In this document: positions 7,884 to 14,940 of the stretch, piece by piece
Layout: every line of letters starts with the position of its first letter
Numbering within the stretch: the first letter of the stretch is position 1
NCBI RefSeq assembly: GCF_019175365.1
Contig: NZ_CP059572.1
Span: forward strand, 186,001 to 250,000
Source: Actinomadura graeca
GTDB lineage: Bacteria; Actinomycetota; Actinomycetes; Streptosporangiales; Streptosporangiaceae
Direction of reading: 5' to 3'
Length of the DNA stretch: 64,000 bases
Notes under the pieces: generated by a model
Told to the model about the DNA's origin: nothing
Databases searched by the model: none
Seen by the model: only the letters and a program-made list of their open reading frames with translations
Made by a program: the position numbers and the translations under genes

Positions 7884-9563
7884 CTAAAAGCCCACGAGGC
7901 GGCCCGGCCTGCGCGGGGTGCGCGCACGGGTGCGCCATGCCGCGACGGCCATGGCGGCGGTCAAGACGGCGTCGATGCGCTTGCCCTGGCCGCCCGGCCC
8001 GCCCCGGCGAGGCTTGACGGGTTTGATCAGCTCGGGGTCGTCGGTCGCCCGCTTGACCTCGACGGCGTCAAAGCAGAACCGGGCGAGCGGGTTGGCATGG
8101 TGGCGGATGCGCTGCGCGCGCATAAGCGCCATCAGCTCGGTCATGCCGGGCGACAGCCCGGCGAACGTCTGCGGCACGGGCACGAGCTCGACGGCGGGAC
8201 CGATGCGCTTGGCGATCTCCTGGACGGCGGGTTCCCCCGACCACGGGTCATAGGCGACTTCAGCGAGGGCGACCGCGCGGGCATCGCCCTCGATCGCGGC
8301 ATACACCGTGTCGTAGTCGATGACGTCGCCCTCGGTGAGGCTGAGCCATCCGTCACGGACCCAGGAGTGCGCGGCCCCGCCCGTCGCCTTGGCCAGCGCA
8401 GGCAGGGCGGCCTCGGGAAGCCAGTGCCGCCACACCACGTCAGCGGCGCCGTCCGCTGTGGGCAAGGTCAGGCACCACGAGGTCAGGTCGAGCTTGGCGC
8501 TCAGGTCCAGGCCGCCGTACGCCTTGCTCTGGCGGGTGCCGGCGGGGGTGAACCGCCACAGCGGCGACGGCCAGGGCTCCCCGGCGCAGGCGTCGAAGAC
8601 CTCCATCGGGCACCACCGCGTCACCTGGCTGACCCACTGGTTCAGCCGGTACTGGCGGAACACGTTCTCCTGCGCGGGGTCCTGGCGCGCCTCGGCCGCC
8701 TCCTGCCGCAGCGTCTCCAGGCTGAGGAAGTCACCGAGCGCGGGGTTGGCGCGCGGCCACAGCGACTCATCCCACGGATCGCAGTCTGCGGGGACCTCGG
8801 CCAGGTAGGCGAACCGGCTCCGAGCCGACTCCGGGTCCTCCAGGACGCGCAGCGCCCGGGAGTACTCGGCGTAGCAGAACGAGTCACGGTCGGCCCCGGC
8901 GGTGGTGGTGGCGATCAAAAGCGACTGTGTTCGGGCGCCCGCGCCGGTCCGCAGCGCGTTCCACAGATCGCCGCTCGGTGCGGTGAGCAGCTCGTCATAG
9001 AGCACGCCGTGCGGGTTGGACCCCAGCGCGCCCGTGGCGTCGGCGGGGATCACCTCATAGAAGCTGGCGGTGGCCTCGTCGACGATCCGGCGCGCGTGGT
9101 CCTTCACCGTCAGCCGCCGCGACAGGACCGGCGACAGCCGCACCATGCGGGCGGCCACGTCGTAGACCAGCCGGGCCTGGTCGCGGTCCTTGGCGCATCC
9201 GTAGATCTCCGCGCCCTCCTCGCCGTCGGCGACCAGGAGGTACAACGCGATCCCGGCGGCAATCTCGGTCTTGCCGTTCTTGCGCGCCATCGACAGGTAC
9301 GCGATCCGGTACCGCCGCACGTACATACCGGCCTGCTCATCCCAGGTGACCTCACCGAACATCGGGCGCAAGATGTCACGCTCCTGCCAGCGGGCGAGCC
9401 GGAACGCCTGCCGAGCCCAACGTCCCTTTGTGTGCATGAGCAGCTCGTGAAAGAACGCCACCACGTGATCGGCTCGCTGACGGCAGTGGTGATCACCACG
9501 CTTGCGGCACCGCTTGCCGTCGAACACCCGCCCACAGACCGGCGGCATGCAGCCTCTGGGCAT
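7884..9563 (-). CDS. Terminase large subunit
   Basis: A 559-residue packaging motor. The ATPase domain has a Walker A-like ARKNGKT at residues 93-99 and a Walker B-like VLYDELL further on; the C-terminal nuclease domain has GGLDLSAKLD and a late KRIDAVLTAAMA segment supplying acidic metal ligands. This is the HK97-type (Terminase_1) architecture and length. The first 30 residues carry several Cys and His residues that may bind zinc. A small plus-strand gene separates it from the small subunit. Confidence 0.95.
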   Translation of the reverse strand: MPRGCMPPVCGRVFDGKRCRKRGDHHCRQRADHVVAFFHELLMHTKGRWARQAFRLARWQERDILRPMFGEVTWDEQAGMYVRRYRIAYLSMARKNGKTEIAAGIALYLLVADGEEGAEIYGCAKDRDQARLVYDVAARMVRLSPVLSRRLTVKDHARRIVDEATASFYEVIPADATGALGSNPHGVLYDELLTAPSGDLWNALRTGAGARTQSLLIATTTAGADRDSFCYAEYSRALRVLEDPESARSRFAYLAEVPADCDPWDESLWPRANPALGDFLSLETLRQEAAEARQDPAQENVFRQYRLNQWVSQVTRWCPMEVFDACAGEPWPSPLWRFTPAGTRQSKAYGGLDLSAKLDLTSWCLTLPTADGAADVVWRHWLPEAALPALAKATGGAAHSWVRDGWLSLTEGDVIDYDTVYAAIEGDARAVALAEVAYDPWSGEPAVQEIAKRIGPAVELVPVPQTFAGLSPGMTELMALMRAQRIRHHANPLARFCFDAVEVKRATDDPELIKPVKPRRGGPGGQGKRIDAVLTAAMAVAAWRTRARTPRRPGRLVGF

Positions 9564-9673
9564 CGACGTTCCTTTGTGGTGAGTGCGTTGTCTTCTTCCG
9601 TCACGAGGACGTCGACTGAAGTTGCTCGGGTGTAGCGTTACCAGTAGTGCGGGACTAGTTCCGGGGAGTGGTG

Positions 9674-10000
9674 ATGGCTAAAGAGCAAGGTTCTTATAAC
9701 ATCGGGACAACTGCCACCAGTATCTTTACCGCCGTTCAGGCGGCCGGTGGATCTACCGCGCTCGCTGCGGTGTTGATCGCTTGGATCCGTCAACGCAAGA
9801 GCAACCTCAAACTAAAGATCACTCGCGGCGACGGAACAGTTCTGGAAGTTGATGCTCAGGACGTAGTTGCATCCGAGACCTTGATTGATCAAATCGGTTC
9901 GGCGCTTGAAACTGCGGCTTCCGTTCAGGTGGTGCAAGAAGAATCGCACGCTGCTGAGCTAGCGCCAGGCGCCGAGAGGTCCGCTGGACTAGCCGAGTAG
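9674..10000 (+). CDS. EACC1-like membrane-anchored protein (accessory phage gene)
   Basis: A 108-residue protein from ATG 9674, just after a GGGGAG site. A hydrophobic segment (TALAAVLIAWIRQRKSN) leads into a short strand-rich module (LKLKITRGDGTVLEVDAQDV) and a helical tail. That order matches the C-terminal half of the EACC1 family (effector-associated constant component 1), known from actinobacterial NTP-dependent conflict systems. It is inserted on the plus strand between the two terminase genes and is AT-richer than its neighbours, so it is probably an acquired accessory gene. A role in superinfection exclusion or in interfering with host defence is inference. Confidence 0.6.
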   Translation: MAKEQGSYNIGTTATSIFTAVQAAGGSTALAAVLIAWIRQRKSNLKLKITRGDGTVLEVDAQDVVASETLIDQIGSALETAASVQVVQEESHAAELAPGAERSAGLAE

Positions 10001-10441
10001 TCGGGCAGCGGCGTCCTCGGCTACCTGTTCGGTCTGGAGGTGCACGCGGGAGGCTGGGGTCAGGCCGAACTCGCGGGCCAGGGCGAGCATGGTCCGGGCG
10101 GCCTCGCGCTGGATGCGCACCGCCGGGTTCGTGCGGACGGCGCCGTCGCGGTCCTTTATGAGCGGCCCGGCCCGGTGGACCATCGCCGATGCGTGCGCGT
10201 GCAGCTCGACGGCTTCGACGTAGGCGTGCAGCGCGTGCGCATCCGCGCGATGCGCAAGGCGCATCGCGGTCAGCTCACCCACGACGTACGCCCAGATGAC
10301 CCGCCCGGTCTCGCTCAGCTCCTCGGGCGGGTCGGGGGTGCCCTGAGCGGGCTGGGGCTCGTTGTTGTTGATGCGGTATGGCTTCTCGCCGTGCAACACC
10401 CTAAGCGCGGTCGGCTTGGGGGCTGGGCCCCTTCGCCCCAT
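9989..10441 (-). CDS. Terminase small subunit, P27 family
   Basis: A 150-residue protein starting MGRRGPAPKPTALRVLHGEK, the signature opening of P27-type small terminases. The helical core and the C-terminal FGLTPASRVHLQ segment also match. It recognises the packaging site and recruits the large subunit. It overlaps the end of the TET-like gene by 41 bases and converges on the EACC1-like gene with a 12-base overlap. Confidence 0.9.
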   Translation of the reverse strand: MGRRGPAPKPTALRVLHGEKPYRINNNEPQPAQGTPDPPEELSETGRVIWAYVVGELTAMRLAHRADAHALHAYVEAVELHAHASAMVHRAGPLIKDRDGAVRTNPAVRIQREAARTMLALAREFGLTPASRVHLQTEQVAEDAAARLLG

Positions 10442-11360
10442 GCAGATCAGCCTCCGTCAGGTTGTTCGCGAACTGGTTGCGCTTCTCGGCGATGGCCTCG
10501 GCCCTGCGGGTCTCTTCGGCGAGCGAGCGGCAGCCGGTCATGCGTTCGCGGAAGTAGGCCACGACGCTGATGCGCTCGGCCCCGCAGCACTGGCGCATCC
10601 GGTCGTCCTTCAGGCCGTGCGGACAGGACATGGCGGTGTTGCCGTGCCACTGGTGGGCGTCCATGAGGATCAGGTCCCCGTCGCGCAGGTCGGCGGCAAC
10701 CCGCCACTCCGGGAAGACCAGGCGGCCCCCGGCGTAGTCGCCGCGCCTGAGGACGGCCAGAGCGGAGAAACCGGCGGCCAGGTCACCGGCGTCTTGGTGG
10801 ACACCGGTGGGGTAGGTGTTGTTCACCGTCACCGTCGAGAAGACCGTCCCCGGCACCACGTAGTCCCGGTGGGTCTTGGCCACTTCGAGCGCCTGGGCGG
10901 CGAACCGGTCGGGCACGTGCTCGGACAGTGCGGACGACATGGGCAGCAGCAGATGCCGGAGTTGCTCGTACTCGGACAGGTGGTCACCGGTCCAGGCGGT
11001 CAGGCGGCAGTAGGTCTGCCGCTGCGCGGTCTCCAGGGAGCCGATGACCGCGCTTGCGATCCGCTTGGCGCGGGTGCGCTGCTGGCCGACGATCGGGCGC
11101 CGCCGCGTCCCGGAGGCCAGGCCCCGGTTGTCGGTCTTGAGGTTGCGCAGCGAGTGAAGCACCTCATACACCTCGGGGCGCCGTTCCAGGACCGGCGACA
11201 GGTGGCCGGGCAGGTAGACGCACAGTGGGCGGCCGTCGGGCATCAGCACGCGGGCCGGGCCGGTGAGCAGGACGTCATGGTCGATGTCGCCAAGCACCTT
11301 GCCAACCTGAGCGGCCACGGCATCGGGGGCGGCGCGGCTGCGCAGCCGCATCTCAGTCAC
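10401..11360 (-). CDS. TET/JBP-family 2-oxoglutarate/Fe(II) dioxygenase
   Basis: A 319-residue enzyme from GTG 11360 (GGGAG site upstream; an ATG three codons later is possible). The double-stranded beta-helix ligands are visible: H188-x-D190 in TGVHQDAGDL, distal H239 in MDAHQWHGNT, and R263 in ERISVVAYF as the likely 2-oxoglutarate binder. The stretch from RQTYCRLTAW through VVPGTVFSTVTVNN to GGRLVFPEWRVAADLRDGD follows JBP and phage TET proteins closely, rather than AlkB or prolyl hydroxylases. TET enzymes oxidise the methyl group of 5-methylcytosine (JBP, of thymine). A C5-cytosine methyltransferase at 13,984 and a glycosyltransferase at 11,547 support 5mC to 5hmC as the first oxidation. 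The substrate in this phage is inferred. Confidence 0.88.
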   Translation of the reverse strand: MTEMRLRSRAAPDAVAAQVGKVLGDIDHDVLLTGPARVLMPDGRPLCVYLPGHLSPVLERRPEVYEVLHSLRNLKTDNRGLASGTRRRPIVGQQRTRAKRIASAVIGSLETAQRQTYCRLTAWTGDHLSEYEQLRHLLLPMSSALSEHVPDRFAAQALEVAKTHRDYVVPGTVFSTVTVNNTYPTGVHQDAGDLAAGFSALAVLRRGDYAGGRLVFPEWRVAADLRDGDLILMDAHQWHGNTAMSCPHGLKDDRMRQCCGAERISVVAYFRERMTGCRSLAEETRRAEAIAEKRNQFANNLTEADLHGAKGPSPQADRA

Positions 11361-11550
11361 GGCGTAGCTCCCGCTCGGCCATGACCTGCGCGAGGACCCG
11401 GTTGTCCAGGCGCAGTTCCGCGGAGCCGGTGTGCATCTCCGAGCCGAGATCGCGGGCGAGGTCCTGGGCGACCTCGCGCGGCACGCCCAGCTCCCGGAGC
11501 TCGCGGTAGTAGGCACTCACCGCCTGGGCGGTGGTCGGCAGATCGGTCAC
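11353..11550 (-). CDS. 65-residue protein of the modification cassette
   Basis: Starts at GTG 11550 in a 4-base overlap with the glycosyltransferase stop and overlaps the TET-like start by 8 bases, so the three genes are probably translationally coupled. It is a small, charged, helical protein (AVSAYYRELRELGVPREVAQ, then LRLDNRVLAQVMAERELRRD) with no motif I recognise. The tight coupling suggests a subunit or adaptor for the dioxygenase or glycosyltransferase. Confidence 0.75.
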   Translation of the reverse strand: MTDLPTTAQAVSAYYRELRELGVPREVAQDLARDLGSEMHTGSAELRLDNRVLAQVMAERELRRD

Positions 11551-12545
11551 CGGATGTTCCTTCCTTCGCGGGCGGCCAGGAGCCGGGCGGCCTGGTGGTG
11601 CGCGGCGTGCCGTGCCAGCAGCGCGGCCGAGGCGTGCAGGGAGGTGGGCTCGGGTGGTTCGGCGAGCCGTGCGGCAAGCTCGTCCCCGGTGGCGACCTCG
11701 GCGGCCTCGCGCAGCAGCGCGTCGTCGTGACCGGTGCCGAACCATCGGGCGTTCAGCAACAGGCGCGCCCCGCCGTCGAGCGCTTCGAGGTGGGTGTACT
11801 GGGTGCCGCCGCCGTCGCGGTCGATGGTGGACATGTCCACCGCCCAGCGTGCCGAGGCGGCCAGGGCGGTTCCGGCCCACAGGTCATCGGTGGAGAACGG
11901 CCCTCGGTACTGGCTGCGCCAATCGGGGAACTCCGCGGTGAGCTTGTGATGGGTGAACAGCCGGTTCTCGGCGCCGTGCAGCTCGACACGGCGGGCGGGC
12001 GGCAGCTTGGCGTTCGCGGCCACGATGGCGTCGGTGTGCTTGTCCCAGTCGAGCCGCGAGAATGCCACCGCGTGCCGCGTCCGGGCCGGGACCGGCCGGG
12101 AGATCCCGGCGTAAGGGTGTGGGACGTGAACGACCGGCAGCCCAAGCGCCCTCACATGCTCGGCGACGGTTCGGCGGACGACTACCACCGGCCGGCGGGT
12201 GCCCGACAGCGCGCCGGGCAGTTCCCCGCGTAGCTCGGTCGGGTCGTGGATGGTGATGGACGCACCCGCGTCCATCAGGTCGGCCACCTGGTCGGCTTGC
12301 GCGGGAGCGGCGGCGGTGATGTGAAGGGGCTGGAGACGGGCGATCTCGGTCAGCCGGTCCAGGGTGGTGTTGCGGTAGGCCAGGTGCCGGAACGGGCGGG
12401 TGTGCTTCTCGGCGTGGCGGGTGACGCGCCACAGATGGACCTGATGCCCTGCCTGCCGGAGCCCTTCAGCGAGATGCGCTGTGTAGGTGGGCCAGCCGCC
12501 CCGGGTGGGCTGGGCGAGGTAGGTCAGGTGGACCGGGCTCATCAC
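11547..12545 (-). CDS. GT-B fold glycosyltransferase
   Basis: About 331 residues, starting at the ATG at 12,542 or the GTG just before it. The N-terminus (LTYLAQPTRGGWPTYTAHLAEG) is a donor-side glycine loop as in GT4-type enzymes; later VAFSRLDWDKHTDAIVAAN and a THLEAL segment near a conserved acidic region fit the C-terminal nucleotide-sugar domain. It is coupled to the TET-like gene, so the likely acceptor is the hydroxymethylated base in phage DNA, as in other phages that glycosylate 5hmC. Sugar donor unknown. Confidence 0.8.
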   Translation of the reverse strand: MMSPVHLTYLAQPTRGGWPTYTAHLAEGLRQAGHQVHLWRVTRHAEKHTRPFRHLAYRNTTLDRLTEIARLQPLHITAAAPAQADQVADLMDAGASITIHDPTELRGELPGALSGTRRPVVVVRRTVAEHVRALGLPVVHVPHPYAGISRPVPARTRHAVAFSRLDWDKHTDAIVAANAKLPPARRVELHGAENRLFTHHKLTAEFPDWRSQYRGPFSTDDLWAGTALAASARWAVDMSTIDRDGGGTQYTHLEALDGGARLLLNARWFGTGHDDALLREAAEVATGDELAARLAEPPEPTSLHASAALLARHAAHHQAARLLAAREGRNIR

Positions 12546-13243
12546 GCGGCCTCGTGCTGCGCGGCCAGCTCGGCGGCGACGCCTTCAGGGGTGGCCAGGT
12601 TCAGCGCGGCCAGCACGACCGCGCCCGAGCTGGTCTCCTCGCCCGCCGCCTTGCGCAGTTCGGCGAGCCGGGCGAGCGCCTCGCCGTGCCGCTCCAGCGG
12701 CAGCACCACGACCAGTTCCCGCAGACCGGCGATGTTGCGGGAGTTCTGCCCCAGCGCAGAGACCCGCTCGTCCTCCTCCTCGGGGGTCTCGGCGTAGTGC
12801 GCCCCGCTCTTGGCGGCGGTGACGGTCGGCACCTCGTCCAGGACGGCCCGCAGGTCTTCCAGCTCGTCCATGCCATAGCCGGTCCCGGCGAGCGCATCGG
12901 CCGAGGTCGCCAAGCCTTCCAGGAGGGCCAGCAGCCCGGCCTGGTCGTAGCTGGCGCGGTCGCCGGTCCGGTTGTCGGCCAGCAGGATGCGGCGGGCGCG
13001 GTCGTCATCGACGTCCAGCCAGATCACCGGGACCTCGCTCGCCTGCTTGGCCTGGAGGGTCAGCCAGCGGTGATTGCCGACCAGGATGTGGCCGGTGCTG
13101 CGCTGGGCGATGACCGCGCCGTACCAGCCGTTCGTCTCGACCGATTCGCCGATGGCCTCGGTGTCGCCTTGGCGGGGGTTGTCGGGGTGCGGGGTCAGAC
13201 GGTCCATCGGGACGACTTCGTATCGCTGGTCAGGCAGTTCCAT
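12542..13243 (-). CDS. ParB/Srx-fold protein of the modification cassette
   Basis: A 233-residue protein with ATG 13243 behind GGAGAG. Residues 6-95 form a ParB N-terminal-type domain: MDRLTPHPDNPRQGD, an ILVGNHRWLTLQ motif (the GxxRhxA-like loop) and DDDRARRILLADNRTGDRASYD. The rest is helical and not a typical ParB DNA-binding domain. ParB-like proteins recur beside phage DNA-modification genes, where a nuclease, NTPase or targeting role has been proposed. Here it is the first gene of a coupled set with the glycosyltransferase and TET-like genes; it is probably not a partition protein. Confidence 0.8.
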   Translation of the reverse strand: MELPDQRYEVVPMDRLTPHPDNPRQGDTEAIGESVETNGWYGAVIAQRSTGHILVGNHRWLTLQAKQASEVPVIWLDVDDDRARRILLADNRTGDRASYDQAGLLALLEGLATSADALAGTGYGMDELEDLRAVLDEVPTVTAAKSGAHYAETPEEEDERVSALGQNSRNIAGLRELVVVLPLERHGEALARLAELRKAAGEETSSGAVVLAALNLATPEGVAAELAAQHEAA

Positions 13244-13437
13244 GTCTCTCCGTAACTGAGGGTTACCAACTAATCCGGCGAAACCGTGGCGCAGGTGCGC
13301 GCTCCTAGCCGCCGGGTGAGGAGGGGTCCGGTGAGGGGGTGGCCCCCCACCCCTGTGACCACGCCGAGTAACGGGCCGGATCAGGCGGAACACCCTCCCG
13401 ACTGCAACGGGTTTGCAACACAATGTCCGTTGTGACG

Positions 13438-13461
13438 TATTGTGATGTCTACATCACAATA
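13438..13461. promoter_or_regulatory. Palindromic operator between divergent genes
   Basis: TATTGTGATGT and its perfect inverted copy ACATCACAATA flank a 2-base centre, giving 11-base arms. It lies between the ParB-like gene (start 13,243, minus) and the zinc-ribbon gene (start 13,510, plus) in a locally AT-rich stretch. It is a strong candidate for the binding site of a dimeric regulator of both transcripts. No -35/-10 pair was assigned with confidence. Confidence 0.7.
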
Positions 13462-13509
13462 TGTGAGCTAATGTGTAGCTACAGCATCACCAACTGAGAG
13501 GACCCCAAG

Positions 13510-13854
13510 ATGCAGGCACGTCGCCGGACCCGACCCGTCGCCTACTGCGCACCGACCTATAAGGGCGACCCCGAGGGCTGTTTCCTTCGCATCCTTGAGG
13601 GCGGTGAGGTCGTGCATTACTCGACCCGCACCGTCGCAGACACGCTCGGCGAACTGGACGGCAAGGTCACCGACGACCTGCGGGCACTGGGCTTTGAGCC
13701 GACCGGCGATTGGTTCTCCGCGAAGGGCATTCACCAGGTCCGGTTGACTCGCCTCGAAGCGACTCCATGCCTGGTCTGCGGCGACTACGCCGCCTTTGGT
13801 GAAGCGGCTATCTGCGCAGCGTGCATCCGCGAGACCGGCCCTGACGCCAGCTAG
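13510..13854 (+). CDS. Small zinc-ribbon protein, unknown function
   Basis: A 114-residue protein with ATG 13510 following GAGAGGACC. The first two thirds are strand-rich (EGCFLRILEGGEVVHYSTRT). The C-terminus has two CxxC pairs (CLVC and CAAC) that would bind one zinc ion. It is a single-gene plus-strand unit inside the minus-strand modification cassette, read from the palindromic operator region and ended by hairpins. It could be a regulator or a moron; nothing identifies a function. Confidence 0.65.
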   Translation: MQARRRTRPVAYCAPTYKGDPEGCFLRILEGGEVVHYSTRTVADTLGELDGKVTDDLRALGFEPTGDWFSAKGIHQVRLTRLEATPCLVCGDYAAFGEAAICAACIRETGPDAS

Positions 13855-13863
13855 CCAGCACCA

Positions 13864-13940
13864 CGGGGCCGCCCGCACCGGGCGGCCCCGCTGACCCGCC
13901 CGCACCCCACAGGCCCCGGCCCGCATAGGCCGGGGCCTTT
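13864..13940. terminator. Two hairpin terminators between convergent genes
   Basis: The first hairpin has 12-base GC arms at 13,864-13,875 and 13,879-13,890 with a 3-base loop. The second has 11-base arms at 13,911-13,921 and 13,928-13,938 followed by T residues on the plus strand. They separate the plus-strand zinc-ribbon gene from the minus-strand methyltransferase gene, which converges on it. Confidence 0.75.
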
Positions 13941-13983
13941 GCCGTGCCCGGCCCCGGTACGCGGCGGGGGCGCTGAGGCGTCC

Positions 13984-14940
13984 TCAGCGTCCCGGTACGT
14001 CCGCGCCGTGCCGAAGGTGGGCGTGGGCTACCCCGGCCAGCACCCAGGACGCCACGGGGACGGGCAGCGAGTTGCCGACCTGGCGGTAGCGGGCGGTGTC
14101 GCTCTGCTCCCGGCCGCCCGCGCCGTAGCGCGTCCAGTCGTCGGGCAGGCCCATCAGCCGTTCGTACTCGACCGGCGTCAGCCGCCGCACGCCGTTCTCG
14201 TCCACCACGTAGGCCCCGGCGGAGTCCAGGTCGATCCGGTGGCCTCCCTTGGCATTGCAGCCAAGGGGGCCGCTCAGGTGAGGTTCGGTGGCTCGGAGGC
14301 CGTACGGCTCAGTCCGGACCGCAGGCCGGGCGCGAGCCTCTTGCCGCGCCGTTTCGCGCGCCGCAGCAGCCCGAGGGCAGCCGTGGGGGTCAGGTAGTAC
14401 TTGCTCGGCGGGGCCGAGGGCTCCACGATGTGCGACAGCGAATAGCCGTGGCCTCCGGTGGGGCAGCCCGAAACAGGCAGCGTCGAGTACGCGCCACGCG
14501 ACCGAGTACCCGCCAGCGGCCAGGGGCGCGACGACGTCGTACATGTCATGTCCCCGGGCAGAGGTGAGCAGAGCGGGCACGTTTTCCAGGACGATCCAGC
14601 GGGGAAGCAACTCGGCGCCGAGCCGCGCGACTTCCGAGTAGAGCCCGGTCCGTGTGCCGCGCAGGCCCGCGCGCTGTCCTGCTTTGCTGACGTCCTGGCA
14701 CGGCCAGCCCGCGAGGATGACGTCCGCCGGTCCGAGGTCACTGCCGTTCACCTCCCTTACGTCCTCATACAGCTCCAGGTCGGGCCAGTGGTGCGCGAGC
14801 ACGCCACGGCACGCGGTGTCGATCTCCACAGCGGCGGTCACGCACATTCCGGCGGCCCGCGCGCCAAGATCGAACGCTCCGATACCGGCGAACAGGCTGA
14901 CCGCGCGCAACACGCCGGGGACGGTGCTCAGCGCTCCCAC
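13984..14940 (-). CDS. C5-cytosine DNA methyltransferase
   Basis: A 318-residue enzyme. Motif I is SLFAGIGAFDLG (about residues 15-26), the catalytic motif IV is WPCQ with Cys81, motif VI is ENVP at 119-122, VIII is LPHRRPRLF, IX is RRLTPVEYERLMGLP and X is RYRQVGNSLP. All catalytic elements are present; the target-recognition region is short. It transfers methyl from S-adenosylmethionine to cytosine C5. The GTG at 14940 overlaps the radical SAM gene by 13 bases; a GTG at 14913 is an alternative start. No restriction enzyme is adjacent, so with the TET-like and glycosyltransferase genes it more likely starts DNA hypermodification than serves restriction-modification. Target sequence unknown. 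Confidence 0.92.
   Translation of the reverse strand: MGALSTVPGVLRAVSLFAGIGAFDLGARAAGMCVTAAVEIDTACRGVLAHHWPDLELYEDVREVNGSDLGPADVILAGWPCQDVSKAGQRAGLRGTRTGLYSEVARLGAELLPRWIVLENVPALLTSARGHDMYDVVAPLAAGGYSVAWRVLDAACFGLPHRRPRLFAVAHRGALGPAEQVLPDPHGCPRAAAARETARQEARARPAVRTEPYGLRATEPHLSGPLGCNAKGGHRIDLDSAGAYVVDENGVRRLTPVEYERLMGLPDDWTRYGAGGREQSDTARYRQVGNSLPVPVASWVLAGVAHAHLRHGADVPGR

Noticed and set aside
7836..9635. Plus-strand frame of 599 codons opposite the large terminase
   Set aside because: The minus-strand frame carries all terminase motifs; the plus frame is a GC-driven shadow.
12542..13243. Plasmid-type partition gene parB
   Set aside because: No partition HTH, no ParA neighbour and no parS-like repeats; context is DNA modification.
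13984..14940. Restriction-modification system
   Set aside because: No restriction endonuclease gene adjoins the methyltransferase; the HNH protein at 20,333 is distant and of packaging type.
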